This document shows positions 16,556 to 24,826 of a DNA stretch of 64,000 nt, piece after piece (within the stretch, counting starts at the first letter, position 1; each line of letters starts with the position of its first letter). Made by a program: the position numbers and the translations under genes. Origin of the DNA: Flagellimonas aequoris. Lineage in GTDB: Bacteria; Bacteroidota; Bacteroidia; Flavobacteriales; Flavobacteriaceae. Under the pieces are notes generated by a model. That model saw only the letters and a program-made list of their open reading frames with translations. It made no database searches and was not told the DNA's origin. The DNA lies in assembly GCF_003584165.1 (NCBI RefSeq), contig NZ_QXFJ01000030.1, positions 372,001 through 436,000 of the forward strand. Reading direction: 5' to 3'.

Positions 16556-17320
16556 TTATAGTTCGATGTCCAATGCGATGGGGCAGTGGTCCGAGCCCAG
16601 CACATTCGGAAATATTTCAACGGATTTCACTTTTTCCATAAGATTGGGACTCACCAAAAAATAATCGATGCGCCACCCCACATTGCGCTCCCTAGCCTTA
16701 AAACGGTAGCTCCAATATGTGTAGGCTTCCTCATCTGGGTGCAGCTGTCGGAAAGAATCCACAAAACCTGAATTCAAAAAATTGTCCATTCCATCGATTT
16801 CAATTTGGGTATACCCCGCTGTTTTGTTGTAGTTGGATTTATCGTTTTTTAGATCAATAGGTCGATGTGCCACATTAAAATCCCCACAAACGATAACAGG
16901 TTTTTTGGTCTCTAAATCTTTCAAGTAGGCCAGAAAATCCGCATCCCATGTCTTTCGATAATCCAAACGATCCAGTTGCTGCCCAGAATTGGGTACGTAT
17001 ACATTCACCAGATAAAAGTTGTCGTATTCCGCACATTGGATCCTTCCTTCGGTATCGTGCTCCGGAACACCCATGTCATTGTTGATGGACAATGGTTTTT
17101 GTTTGCTCAGCAGAGCAGTCCCGGAATATCCTTTTCTTTCGGCAGAGTTAAAATAGGAAACATAATTCCCCATAACGGAAAGCTCGTTTTCCACTTCATG
17201 TTCCTGTGCTTTGGTCTCTTGCAAGCAAAGAATATCGGGTTCCAGATTTTTGATGTTTTCAAAAAAATCCTTTTTTACAACGGCCCTCACACCGTTCACG
17301 TTCCAAGAAATGATTCGCAT
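16556..17320 (-). CDS. xth: exodeoxyribonuclease III / AP endonuclease
   Basis: 254-residue base-excision-repair nuclease of the EEP fold: cleaves at abasic sites and removes 3' blocking groups, Mg-dependent. Motifs: RIISWNVNGVRA (start), LQETKAQ (metal Glu), YVPNSGQ, CGDFNVAH, DSFRQLHP, TYWSYR and LGSDHCPIAL (catalytic Asp-His). ATG at 17320 matches the conserved MRIISWN start; an earlier in-frame start would add 20 non-conserved residues. Divergent from nrdJ. Confidence 0.97.
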   Translation of the reverse strand: MRIISWNVNGVRAVVKKDFFENIKNLEPDILCLQETKAQEHEVENELSVMGNYVSYFNSAERKGYSGTALLSKQKPLSINNDMGVPEHDTEGRIQCAEYDNFYLVNVYVPNSGQQLDRLDYRKTWDADFLAYLKDLETKKPVIVCGDFNVAHRPIDLKNDKSNYNKTAGYTQIEIDGMDNFLNSGFVDSFRQLHPDEEAYTYWSYRFKARERNVGWRIDYFLVSPNLMEKVKSVEIFPNVLGSDHCPIALDIEL

Positions 17321-17419
17321 GGCTTCTGCTTTAGACTTAATGGTTAAAGATAGGGAAATAGGATGGTCCTGGAAAGGCAAATAATGATACCAGGATGTTT
17401 AAAAACACAAGTGGGGCAC

Positions 17420-17462
17420 TGACCTAGATCATAGTATACAGCATCACCTAACAGTATTTTTA
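17420..17462 (+). promoter_or_regulatory. Crp/Fnr-type site plus -7 box of nrdJ
   Basis: Palindrome TGACCTAGATCA (17420-17431), 23 bases, then TATTTTTA (17455-17462). The nrdJ start codon is 22 bases beyond the box. No B12-riboswitch box is visible in this leader. Confidence 0.75.
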
Positions 17463-17484
17463 TGGAATAAATAATTTGGGGTAT

Positions 17485-19197
17485 ATGAAACTTTCTGCCA
17501 ACGCCATTCAGTTGCTCGAAGCAAGGTATTTCCTAAAAAATACCGAAGGAAGGATTGTGGAATCCCCGGAACAATTGTTTAAGCGGGTGGCCAAACATAT
17601 CGCGAGTGTTGAAGAGGATAAGGCCGCATGGGAAAATCGTTTCTATGATTTGATGGCCCATCTCTATTTTTTGCCCAATTCGCCCACTTTGATGAACGCC
17701 GGACCGCCAAACGGACAGTTGAGCGCCTGTTTTGTGTTACCGGTGGAAGATAGTTTGGAAGGTATTTTTTCCACGTTGAAGGATATGGCATTGATTCATC
17801 AGAGTGGAGGGGGAACGGGGTATAACTTTTCCAAACTTCGTCCTCAAGGTGACCGTGTCTCAGCGTCGGGTGGAACTTCTTCAGGTCCTTTGGCGTTTAT
17901 CAAAGTATACGATACAGCAACCGAACAGGTAAGGCAAGGTGGCAAGAGAAGAGGGGCGAATATGGGTATTTTGAATGTAGACCATCCCGATATCGAAGCT
18001 TTCATCACGGCAAAATCAAAAGGGGACGAACTTCAAAATTTCAATCTTTCCGTTGGGATTTTGGATAGTTTCATGAGGGCGGTGCAAAATGATGATACTT
18101 GGAATTTGATCAACCCAAGGAACAACAAAATTACCAAGACCATAAGGGCCAAAGAACTGTGGGATTTGATCATTTCGCAGGCATGGGCCACAGGGGATCC
18201 TGGGTTGATTTTTTTGGACACCATCAACAAACATAACCCTTTACCCAAACTTGGTAAAATACAAAGCACCAACCCTTGTGGTGAAGTTCCCTTGTTTGAA
18301 TACGAAAGCTGTAATCTGGGATCGTTGAACCTTTCAAAAATGGTCAAACATGAGAATGGTATATGGCAGGTGGATTGGAAGACATTGGAACATTGTGTTC
18401 AAGTTTCCATGCGATTTTTGGATAATGTCATTTCAGTCAACCATTATCTGCTTTCCCAAATAGAAACCGTGACCAAGAACAACCGAAAAGTGGGTCTGGG
18501 CCTTATGGGGTGGGCAGAATTGTTGGCCATTTTGGACATACCCTATGCTTCGGACAAGGCTGTGGAGTTGGGAGAAAAAATTATGCGGTTCATTCAGGCA
18601 AAAAGCTACGAAACCTCAGAAGCGTTAGCAAAGGAATGGGGAGCGTTTCCCAATTGGGAAGAAAGTATTTTCAGTCCCAAGACTCCTCTGAGGAATGCCA
18701 CTTGTAATAGTATTGCGCCTACAGGCAGTATTTCGGTGATTGCCGATACATCCTATTCCATCGAACCTTTGTATGCCTTGGCATACAAGCGGGTGGGTAT
18801 CTTGGAAAACGAGACCCAGTTGGAGATCAATCCAGTATTTGTTTCGAAGATGAAAAAGTTGGGATTTTGGAATGAAAGTTTAAAAAATGAAGTGTTATCC
18901 TCTGGAAGCATCCAACATCTGGTCACTTTGCCATCAGAAGTCAGAAAGCTCTTCGAAACCAGTCTTGAGATACCTTGGCAATACCATTTACAGCACCAAA
19001 GGGCCTTCCAGAAATACACGGACAATGCTGTATCCAAGACCATCAATTTAAGCCATGAAACAGATACGGATACCATCTCTGAAATTTACCGCACTGCCTG
19101 GGAATATGGACTAAAGGGTATAACTGTTTATAGGGATGGCAGCAAGGCCAACCAAGTGCTACAGGCCTGTCAGTTAAATAGAAGTGCCAACTGCTAG
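17485..19197 (+). CDS. nrdJ: class II (adenosylcobalamin-dependent) ribonucleotide reductase
   Basis: Reduces ribonucleotides to deoxyribonucleotides through a thiyl radical made with adenosylcobalamin, independent of oxygen. The 570-residue barrel has the redox Cys at about 82 (QLSACFVLP), GGGTGYNFSKLR, the finger-loop NPCGEVPL with the thiyl Cys at about 265, and the second redox Cys at about 407 (NATCNSIAPTGS). The C-terminus holds GITVYRDGSK and a final pair of cysteines (QACQLNRSANC) for re-reduction. Start ATG 17485 is favoured over TTG 17476. No long N-terminal ATP cone is evident and the protein is shorter than many Bacteroidota NrdJ. Promoter with Crp/Fnr-like site suggests low-oxygen induction. 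Confidence 0.95.
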   Translation: MKLSANAIQLLEARYFLKNTEGRIVESPEQLFKRVAKHIASVEEDKAAWENRFYDLMAHLYFLPNSPTLMNAGPPNGQLSACFVLPVEDSLEGIFSTLKDMALIHQSGGGTGYNFSKLRPQGDRVSASGGTSSGPLAFIKVYDTATEQVRQGGKRRGANMGILNVDHPDIEAFITAKSKGDELQNFNLSVGILDSFMRAVQNDDTWNLINPRNNKITKTIRAKELWDLIISQAWATGDPGLIFLDTINKHNPLPKLGKIQSTNPCGEVPLFEYESCNLGSLNLSKMVKHENGIWQVDWKTLEHCVQVSMRFLDNVISVNHYLLSQIETVTKNNRKVGLGLMGWAELLAILDIPYASDKAVELGEKIMRFIQAKSYETSEALAKEWGAFPNWEESIFSPKTPLRNATCNSIAPTGSISVIADTSYSIEPLYALAYKRVGILENETQLEINPVFVSKMKKLGFWNESLKNEVLSSGSIQHLVTLPSEVRKLFETSLEIPWQYHLQHQRAFQKYTDNAVSKTINLSHETDTDTISEIYRTAWEYGLKGITVYRDGSKANQVLQACQLNRSANC

Positions 19198-19211
19198 ACG
19201 GGACTGATCTT

Positions 19212-19916
19212 TTACGAAATGGCCGCCGCCAAGGCAATTTCCACCATATCCGTGAACGAGTTTTCTCGGGCTTTGGCAGATAACCGTTCCCCGGTCACCA
19301 AGGAATCTGAAATGGTGAGAACGGTGAGGGCCTTTATATTATATTTTGCAGCAACGGTATAAAGTCCTGCCGTTTCCATCTCCACACAAAGAATACCGTA
19401 CTGGGCCCAAAGCTTGTATTCCTCGGGGTCGTCCCCATAGAATTCGTCCGAGGAAAGGATGTTGCCCGCCTTTACGGGGATGTTGTGTTCCTTGGCATAA
19501 TTTACCGCTTTTTGGAACAGTTCAAAATCGGCAGTGGGGGAATAATCCGAGTTGAGAAACCGGGAATTGTTCATGCCAGAGGTGGTAGAAGCCGCCATGG
19601 CCAAGACCACATCGTTCACTTTTACATCTTCTTGGTACGACCCGGCCGATCCCACCCGAATGATGTTTTTTACGCCATAATCCTTGATGAGTTCGTGAAA
19701 GTAGATCATGGATGAAGGCATGCCCATACCGCTTCCCTGTACGGAAACCCTGTGGCCCTTATATGTGCCTGTGTAGCCCAACATACCACGAATCCTATTA
19801 TAGCAAACAGGGTCGTCCAAAAAAGTTTCGGCAATCCATTTGGCCCGTAGGGGATCCCCGGGCATCAATACGGTTTCTGCGATTTCTCCTTTTTTGGCTT
19901 CTATGTGTATGCTCAT
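19212..19916 (-). CDS. deoD: purine nucleoside phosphorylase, DeoD type
   Basis: 234-residue hexameric-type phosphorylase releasing purine bases and (deoxy)ribose-1-phosphate from nucleosides, cytoplasmic. Signatures: HIEAKKGEIAETVLMPGDPL at the N-terminus, GSGMGMPS, the phosphate-binding RVGSAGSY, VEMETAGLYTVAA and LTISDSL (catalytic Asp). It lies 9 bases after deoC on the same strand, forming a deoxynucleoside salvage operon that feeds deoxyribose-phosphate aldolase. Confidence 0.97.
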   Translation of the reverse strand: MSIHIEAKKGEIAETVLMPGDPLRAKWIAETFLDDPVCYNRIRGMLGYTGTYKGHRVSVQGSGMGMPSSMIYFHELIKDYGVKNIIRVGSAGSYQEDVKVNDVVLAMAASTTSGMNNSRFLNSDYSPTADFELFQKAVNYAKEHNIPVKAGNILSSDEFYGDDPEEYKLWAQYGILCVEMETAGLYTVAAKYNIKALTVLTISDSLVTGERLSAKARENSFTDMVEIALAAAIS

Positions 19917-19925
19917 GCGAATGGT

Positions 19926-20564
19926 TTATTTCAATAGTGTGGGCCCGGAAGAGGTTCCGATGCGGGAAACACCCAGTTCTATATATTTTAATGCGGTCTC
20001 TTTATCCTTGATGCCGCCTGAAGCCTTAATCTTTGCCTTGTCACCGACCATTCTTTTCATCAAGATCACATCTTCAAAAGTGGCACCGCCACTACCAAAT
20101 CCAGTGGAAGTCTTTACAAAGTCGGCACCAGCCTCCACGGAGAGGGAACAGGCCATTTCCTTCTCTTCATCAGTGAGATAGCAGGTTTCCAAGATTATCT
20201 TCAAAATTTTATCACCAATGGCCAATTTAATGGCTTGGATTTCATTTCTTACAGCTTCGTACATCTTGGATTTCAGCCATCCTATATTGATGACCATGTC
20301 AATTTCATCCGCGCCTTGTTCCACACAGTCCTTGGCTTCGAATACCTTGGCTTCGGTGGACATGGCCCCCAGAGGAAACCCGATAACGGCGGCAAGTTTT
20401 ACCTTGGAATTCTTCAACTCCTCTTTGGCCAGGGAAACATGGCAACCGTTCACACATACCGCATAAAAACCATAGGTTTTGGCCTCGTTACACAACTGCT
20501 TGATATCAGCCACAGTAGCCGTGGGTTTTAGATAGGTATGGTCTATGTACTCGGCTAAGGACAT
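19926..20564 (-). CDS. deoC: deoxyribose-phosphate aldolase
   Basis: Cleaves 2-deoxyribose-5-phosphate to glyceraldehyde-3-phosphate and acetaldehyde. 212 residues; signatures IDHTYLKPTAT at the start, VCVNGCHV, EIDMVINIGWLKS, the Schiff-base Lys in DFVKTSTGFGSGGAT and KASGGIKDKETAL. ATG 20564 lies two bases past the TerB-like gene's stop, so the two are translationally close; an in-frame TTG at 20576 is less likely. Partner of deoD downstream. Confidence 0.96.
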   Translation of the reverse strand: MSLAEYIDHTYLKPTATVADIKQLCNEAKTYGFYAVCVNGCHVSLAKEELKNSKVKLAAVIGFPLGAMSTEAKVFEAKDCVEQGADEIDMVINIGWLKSKMYEAVRNEIQAIKLAIGDKILKIILETCYLTDEEKEMACSLSVEAGADFVKTSTGFGSGGATFEDVILMKRMVGDKAKIKASGGIKDKETALKYIELGVSRIGTSSGPTLLK

Positions 20565-20565
20565 A

Positions 20566-20970
20566 TCAAAGGGCAAAGAGATGTTCGAGTTTCATCAGAA
20601 CCATCATTTCAGACCTGTTCTTGCCTGCAAAGGAACTTGCAATGGATTCCGCAGTTTCCAAAATCAGGGCTTTCAACTCCTGGGTAAACTTTTCGGGATG
20701 GTCCTTGTAAAAATCCTTGAACTCTTCAAAATACTCCGTTCCGTCTTTTTCCTCTTCGTCCAACCAATCAAAAACTGTTTCTATCTGGTATGCGGCATCG
20801 GTTTGGAACTCATCTTCCACGGGGTCCACATCCAACCAATATTGCCGAACATACTTTCGTACCCTTTCAATCTCAGCGGGACGTACAGTGTTATCTGACA
20901 TAGCCACGGCATAAAAAAGTTTCCCGAGGTTCTGGTAAAATTCATTTCCTATTCTCTCTGAATTGAGCAT
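20566..20970 (-). CDS. TerB-like hypothetical protein
   Basis: 134-residue soluble helical protein. The opening FYAVAMSDNTVRPAEIERVR resembles the first helices of TerB/DjlA-like domains (two acidic helical repeats); residues 45-80 are strongly acidic. First gene of the operon with deoC and deoD. Its role there is unknown; the TerB assignment is from pattern only. Confidence 0.7.
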   Translation of the reverse strand: MLNSERIGNEFYQNLGKLFYAVAMSDNTVRPAEIERVRKYVRQYWLDVDPVEDEFQTDAAYQIETVFDWLDEEEKDGTEYFEEFKDFYKDHPEKFTQELKALILETAESIASSFAGKNRSEMMVLMKLEHLFAL

Positions 20971-21057
20971 ATCTTAAAAATTTGTATCCTGTAAAAGTAC
21001 AATCAATGCCCCATGTTTTAACAGGACACTGGTCATTTTTTGCTTTAGGGAACAAAT

Positions 21058-21438
21058 CTAATTGCTTCTGCGGGTAACAGTTTTGTTACTGCGTCCCCTG
21101 TTGGCGTTGTTTTCTTGGTGATAGCGTTGGATGTTGTCATCGTAATAATTGTGCACCCTTTCATACCGATATCTGTTCAGGTCAGTGGCCCGATATTGAT
21201 TGGGAAGTTCCCGACGTCGTACCCAGACCCCACCGTCCAAGTAAACATAGGTCCTTGTGGATAGGTCATAATAAATGCTTATTTCAGGGAAGAAAACATA
21301 TCGTACCGCTTCAACCCTGTGAGGGTAAAACCAAGGAGGTGGCGGGTCTGCCAATCGGTGCGAGACAATAACGGGACCACACGCCTGTAACCCCAATAAA
21401 GCGAACATCAAGATCGAATAAAAAATAGTCCTTTTCAT
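21058..21438 (-). CDS. small lipoprotein, hypothetical
   Basis: 126 residues with a lipoprotein signal (MKRTIFYSILMFALLGLQACG, lipobox LQAC). The mature part begins with a proline run and has FPEISIYYDLSTRTYVYLDG plus a Tyr/Arg/Asn-rich tail; short beta repeats of this look occur in Bacteroidota envelope proteins of unknown function. Start ATG 21438 is set by the lipobox. It is divergent from mlaE, and a Crp/Fnr-like palindrome lies 52 bases upstream. On the minus strand a TACCTTG box sits about 24 bases from that palindrome, so it could share the activator. Confidence 0.72.
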   Translation of the reverse strand: MKRTIFYSILMFALLGLQACGPVIVSHRLADPPPPWFYPHRVEAVRYVFFPEISIYYDLSTRTYVYLDGGVWVRRRELPNQYRATDLNRYRYERVHNYYDDNIQRYHQENNANRGRSNKTVTRRSN

Positions 21439-21489
21439 GGCGAAACAATTTAGTATTACAAGGTAGTGCAATGGCCCATTTCGAGTAAA

Positions 21490-21532
21490 TGATCTATGTC
21501 ATTCCGAAATGTTATGGTTTGAGGTAGTTTTA
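21490..21532 (+). promoter_or_regulatory. Crp/Fnr-type site plus -7 box of the mla operon
   Basis: Palindrome TGATCTATGTCA inside AATGATCTATGTCATT, 23 bases, then TAGTTTTA (21525-21532). A start of transcription near 21540 argues against the TTG at 21541 as start codon of the permease. Confidence 0.7.
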
Positions 21533-21573
21533 TTTAATTCTTGAATAGGCTACAAACCCATTTAGCCGTGTTT

Positions 21574-22356
21574 ATGGAGATAAAGTTCAACATGGTCAAT
21601 AGGACCAAGCAATTCTTTATGGAAATAGGAGATTTGGCCTATTTCGCGGCCCGCTTTTTTAAACAGGCCGTAAAACCCCCATTTGAATTCAAGGAACTGT
21701 TGAGACAATGTTACCAGGTCGGGAACCGATCGTTGTTGTTGGTCGTTACCACGGGCTTCATCATTGGTTTGGTACTGACCCTACAGACCCGGCCTACCCT
21801 TATCGAGTTCGGGGCGGTGTCTTGGATGCCCAACATGGTCGGCATTTCCATCGTTAGGGAAATCGGTCCGGTCATCACCGCTCTGATCTGTTCCGGACGT
21901 ATCGCCTCCGGGTTTGGTGCCGAATTGGGTTCCATGAAGGTGACCGAACAGATAGATGCCATGGAAGTTTCTGGGACCAATCCCTTTAAATATTTGGTGG
22001 TGACCCGAATTTTGGCAGCAACCCTCATGTTACCGTTATTGGTCATTTTTGGGGATTTGATCGCATTGTACGGTTCCTCCTTAGTAGAATATTTTAAGGG
22101 AAATGTTTCGTTTCGGTTGTATTTTAACAAGGTTTTTGAAGCCCTTTCCTATGGGGATTTGATTCCGGCGACCATAAAGTCCTTCTTTTTTGGTTTTGTC
22201 ATTGGTCTCACCGGTTGTTACAAAGGGTACAAAACAGGTCGAGGAACGGCAGGTGTGGGCATTGCGGCCAATACGGCAGTGGTGATGGCGTCGTTGCTGT
22301 TGTTTGTAGTGGATTTTATCGCGGTGTTCGTTTCGGATATTTTTTATGAATTGTAG
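21574..22356 (+). CDS. mlaE: MlaE-family lipid ABC transporter permease
   Basis: About 260 residues, inner membrane, five to six helices. Family signatures: FIIGLVLTLQTRPTLIEFGA, VREIGPVITALICSGRIASG (the conserved MlaE coupling segment), LGSMKVTEQIDAMEVSG, and GCYKGYKTGRGTAGVGIAAN. Acts with MlaF and MlaD in phospholipid movement between the inner and outer membranes. Start could be ATG 21574 or ATG 21592; the promoter position disfavours TTG 21541. It abuts mlaF with no gap. Confidence 0.93.
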   Translation: MEIKFNMVNRTKQFFMEIGDLAYFAARFFKQAVKPPFEFKELLRQCYQVGNRSLLLVVTTGFIIGLVLTLQTRPTLIEFGAVSWMPNMVGISIVREIGPVITALICSGRIASGFGAELGSMKVTEQIDAMEVSGTNPFKYLVVTRILAATLMLPLLVIFGDLIALYGSSLVEYFKGNVSFRLYFNKVFEALSYGDLIPATIKSFFFGFVIGLTGCYKGYKTGRGTAGVGIAANTAVVMASLLLFVVDFIAVFVSDIFYEL

Positions 22357-23136
22357 ATGGAAACCAAGGAAAAAATAGTGGCAGGAGTAACAGAAGCGAG
22401 TGGGGAAGTGGTCATCAAGATCAAGGACCTATGCAAGAGCTTTGGCGACAACCAGGTTCTGAAAGGATTCAATATGGAACTACGGAAAGGGGAAAACCTG
22501 GTAGTCATGGGAAAATCTGGTTCTGGAAAATCGGTCATGATCAAATGCTTGGTTGGTTTGATGTCCCCCGATAGCGGTTATGTAGAGGTTTTGGGCAAGG
22601 ATATCAACAATTTGGATCAAATCGCCTTGGACGAACTCCGTTCTGATATAGGGTTTCTTTTTCAGGGCAGTGCCCTTTACGATTCTATGACGGTACGGGA
22701 AAACTTAGAATTTCCCATGCGCCGACATCGTAAGAAATTCGAAGGAATCACCGACACCTTACCTTTGGTAAGGGAAGCGCTCGAGAATGTGGGATTGGCC
22801 CATACCATGGATTTGATGCCCTCGGAACTCTCCGGAGGAATGAAAAGACGGGTGGCTTTGGCCAGGGCCATCATCCTGAAACCAAAATTGATATTGTATG
22901 ACGAGCCCACCAGTGGTCTCGACCCTATAACCTCCAAAGAAATTATAGAACTCATGCGGAGCATTCAGAAGAAATATGGTACGTCTGCATTGATCATTAC
23001 ACATGATGTGGATTGTGCCCGGGTAATTTCCGAACGGATGATCTTGTTGGTGGATGGAACAAATTACGCAGAGGGGACCTATGCGGAACTGGTAACCTCG
23101 CAAGACCCTAATGTGAACGCTTTTTTTAAAAAATGA
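22357..23136 (+). CDS. mlaF: MlaF-type lipid ABC transporter ATPase
   Basis: 259-residue ATP-binding subunit powering the MlaE permease. Walker A GKSGSGKS, Q-loop FLFQGSALYDSMTVREN, signature LSGGMKRRVALARAI, Walker B LILYDEPTSGLDP and the switch His in ALIITHDVD are all present. Directly follows mlaE; next gene mlaD starts after one base. Confidence 0.96.
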   Translation: METKEKIVAGVTEASGEVVIKIKDLCKSFGDNQVLKGFNMELRKGENLVVMGKSGSGKSVMIKCLVGLMSPDSGYVEVLGKDINNLDQIALDELRSDIGFLFQGSALYDSMTVRENLEFPMRRHRKKFEGITDTLPLVREALENVGLAHTMDLMPSELSGGMKRRVALARAIILKPKLILYDEPTSGLDPITSKEIIELMRSIQKKYGTSALIITHDVDCARVISERMILLVDGTNYAEGTYAELVTSQDPNVNAFFKK

Positions 23137-23137
23137 T

Positions 23138-24127
23138 ATGGCGAACAAAACTTCCATACAGAATCTAAAACTGGGCATCTTCGTGGTGCTGGGCACCGTG
23201 TTGATCTTGGTGGCATCCTATCTCATCGGGAACAGGCAGAACATGTTCGTCAAAAACTTTACGGTGAATGCCGTGTTCAGGAACGTAAACGGGCTTCAAG
23301 TGGGAAACAATGTGCGTTTTTCGGGAATCAACATTGGTACTGTGGACAAAATAGAGATGATGAACGATACCACCATTTACGTCTACATGAAAATGGAGGA
23401 AAAAATGCGCAGTCACATAAAGAACAATGCCATAGCCACCATAGGTTCCGATGGTTTGGTGGGCAGCATGTTGGTCAACATTGTACCGGGAGTAGGTGAG
23501 GCTCCTTCGGTACAGCAGGGCGACCAACTGGTATCCTATAGCAGGATTGCCTCCCAGGATATGTTGAATACCCTAAATGTGACCAATGAGAATGCCGCTT
23601 TGTTGACTTCCGATCTCTTAAAAGTGACCCAATCCTTGGTAGAAGGAAAGGGAACCTTGGGACGATTGCTCAACGACACCCAAATGGCGGACGATTTGAA
23701 GGCGACCATTACCAACCTGAAATATAGCAGCAACAAGGTCAATACCACCTTGGATGAACTCCAGAAAGCCATTGAAGGCACCAGAAGTGATGAAAGTATC
23801 GCGGGAGTGCTGTTGTCGGACAGTATATCGGCCACAAAGCTCAAGAATATCATCCAGAATTTGGAAACCTCCAGTGTTGAGATCAACAGGATGACCCAAA
23901 ACCTGAATGCCGTTGTAGAGGACATCAACAAAGGGGAGGGCATGCTGCGTATGGTGGCCACGGATACGGCAATGGCCAATCATTTGATGAAAACCATGCA
24001 GAATATTGAAGAGGGGACCGAAAAATTCAATGAAAATATGGAAGCCCTAAAGCACAACTTCCTTACCCGGGGCTATTTTAGAAAATTGGAGAAGGAACAG
24101 AAGAAAGCCAATAATCAAAAAGAGTGA
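23138..24127 (+). CDS. mlaD: MlaD/MCE-domain lipid-binding protein
   Basis: 329 residues with one N-terminal membrane anchor (LKLGIFVVLGTVLILVASYL) and an MCE domain at about 38-115 (VNAVFRNVNGLQVGNNVRFS, GIDKI-like GTVDKIEMMNDTTIYV). A long periplasmic helical region follows (residues 150-300, coiled-coil-like NLKYSSNKVNTTLDELQKAI) that could form a needle or bridge. Third gene of the mla operon. MlaB, MlaC and MlaA partners are not in the window. Confidence 0.93.
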   Translation: MANKTSIQNLKLGIFVVLGTVLILVASYLIGNRQNMFVKNFTVNAVFRNVNGLQVGNNVRFSGINIGTVDKIEMMNDTTIYVYMKMEEKMRSHIKNNAIATIGSDGLVGSMLVNIVPGVGEAPSVQQGDQLVSYSRIASQDMLNTLNVTNENAALLTSDLLKVTQSLVEGKGTLGRLLNDTQMADDLKATITNLKYSSNKVNTTLDELQKAIEGTRSDESIAGVLLSDSISATKLKNIIQNLETSSVEINRMTQNLNAVVEDINKGEGMLRMVATDTAMANHLMKTMQNIEEGTEKFNENMEALKHNFLTRGYFRKLEKEQKKANNQKE

Positions 24128-24141
24128 AAGGGAAGCTGGCT

Positions 24142-24819
24142 TTATGGGTTCAGTATGATGCCGTCCTCCATTTGTATGATGCGGTCTGTGCGTTTGGCAA
24201 AATCCTCATCATGGGTAACGACCAATAGGGACAACCCTTGTTGTTCCTTCAGATTTTTGAAGATGTTGAACACATTCTCCGAGTTATGACTGTCCAAGTT
24301 TCCAGTAGGTTCATCACCCATCAAAATGGTAGGGTCGTTGATCAAGGCACGGGCAATGGCCACCCGTTGTTTTTCCCCACCTGATATCCTTGAGGCCCTT
24401 TGGTGCGCTAAATGGCCGATGTGGAGCATTTCGAGCTTTTGGTGTGCATCGCGTTCAATTTCCTGATTCGACTTTTCCCCAAGCTTTTTGGCCGGGAGCA
24501 TTACGTTTTCCAACACACTGAACTCTGATAACAGGTAATGGAACTGGAACACAAAGCCGATGTTCTTGTTCCGGATCCGTGATAATTGCTGATGGGTCTT
24601 TCCCGTTACCAATTCGTTGTTGAGGAAAAGCTCACCCGTGTAGTCCGTGTCCATGGTGGAAAGGATATACAACAACGTAGATTTTCCAGACCCGGATTTT
24701 CCCATGATGGAGGCAAATTCACCGACCTTCACCCCAAACGAAACATTCTTTAGAACATGGAAGTCCTTGGGTTTGCGGAAGTGTTTGTTGATATTTTTGG
24801 CTTCTAGTACAAAATTCAT
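24142..24819 (-). CDS. ABC transporter ATP-binding protein, LolD/MacB type
   Basis: 225 residues; Walker A GKSGSGKS, Q-loop FVFQFHYLLSEFSVLEN, signature ISGGEKQRVAIARAL, Walker B TILMGDEPTGNLD, switch His in LLVVTHDEDFA. The LolD/MacB (type VII) subfamily is indicated by sequence and by its neighbours, a FtsX-type permease and an HlyD-type adaptor. Last gene of the exporter operon. Confidence 0.95.
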   Translation of the reverse strand: MNFVLEAKNINKHFRKPKDFHVLKNVSFGVKVGEFASIMGKSGSGKSTLLYILSTMDTDYTGELFLNNELVTGKTHQQLSRIRNKNIGFVFQFHYLLSEFSVLENVMLPAKKLGEKSNQEIERDAHQKLEMLHIGHLAHQRASRISGGEKQRVAIARALINDPTILMGDEPTGNLDSHNSENVFNIFKNLKEQQGLSLLVVTHDEDFAKRTDRIIQMEDGIILNP

Positions 24820-24826
24820 GGTTCAG

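Noticed and set aside
17321..17484. Cobalamin riboswitch upstream of the B12-dependent reductase
   Set aside because: No B12-box-like sequence or multi-stem leader is visible in these 160 bases; the Crp/Fnr-like palindrome accounts for the main signal.
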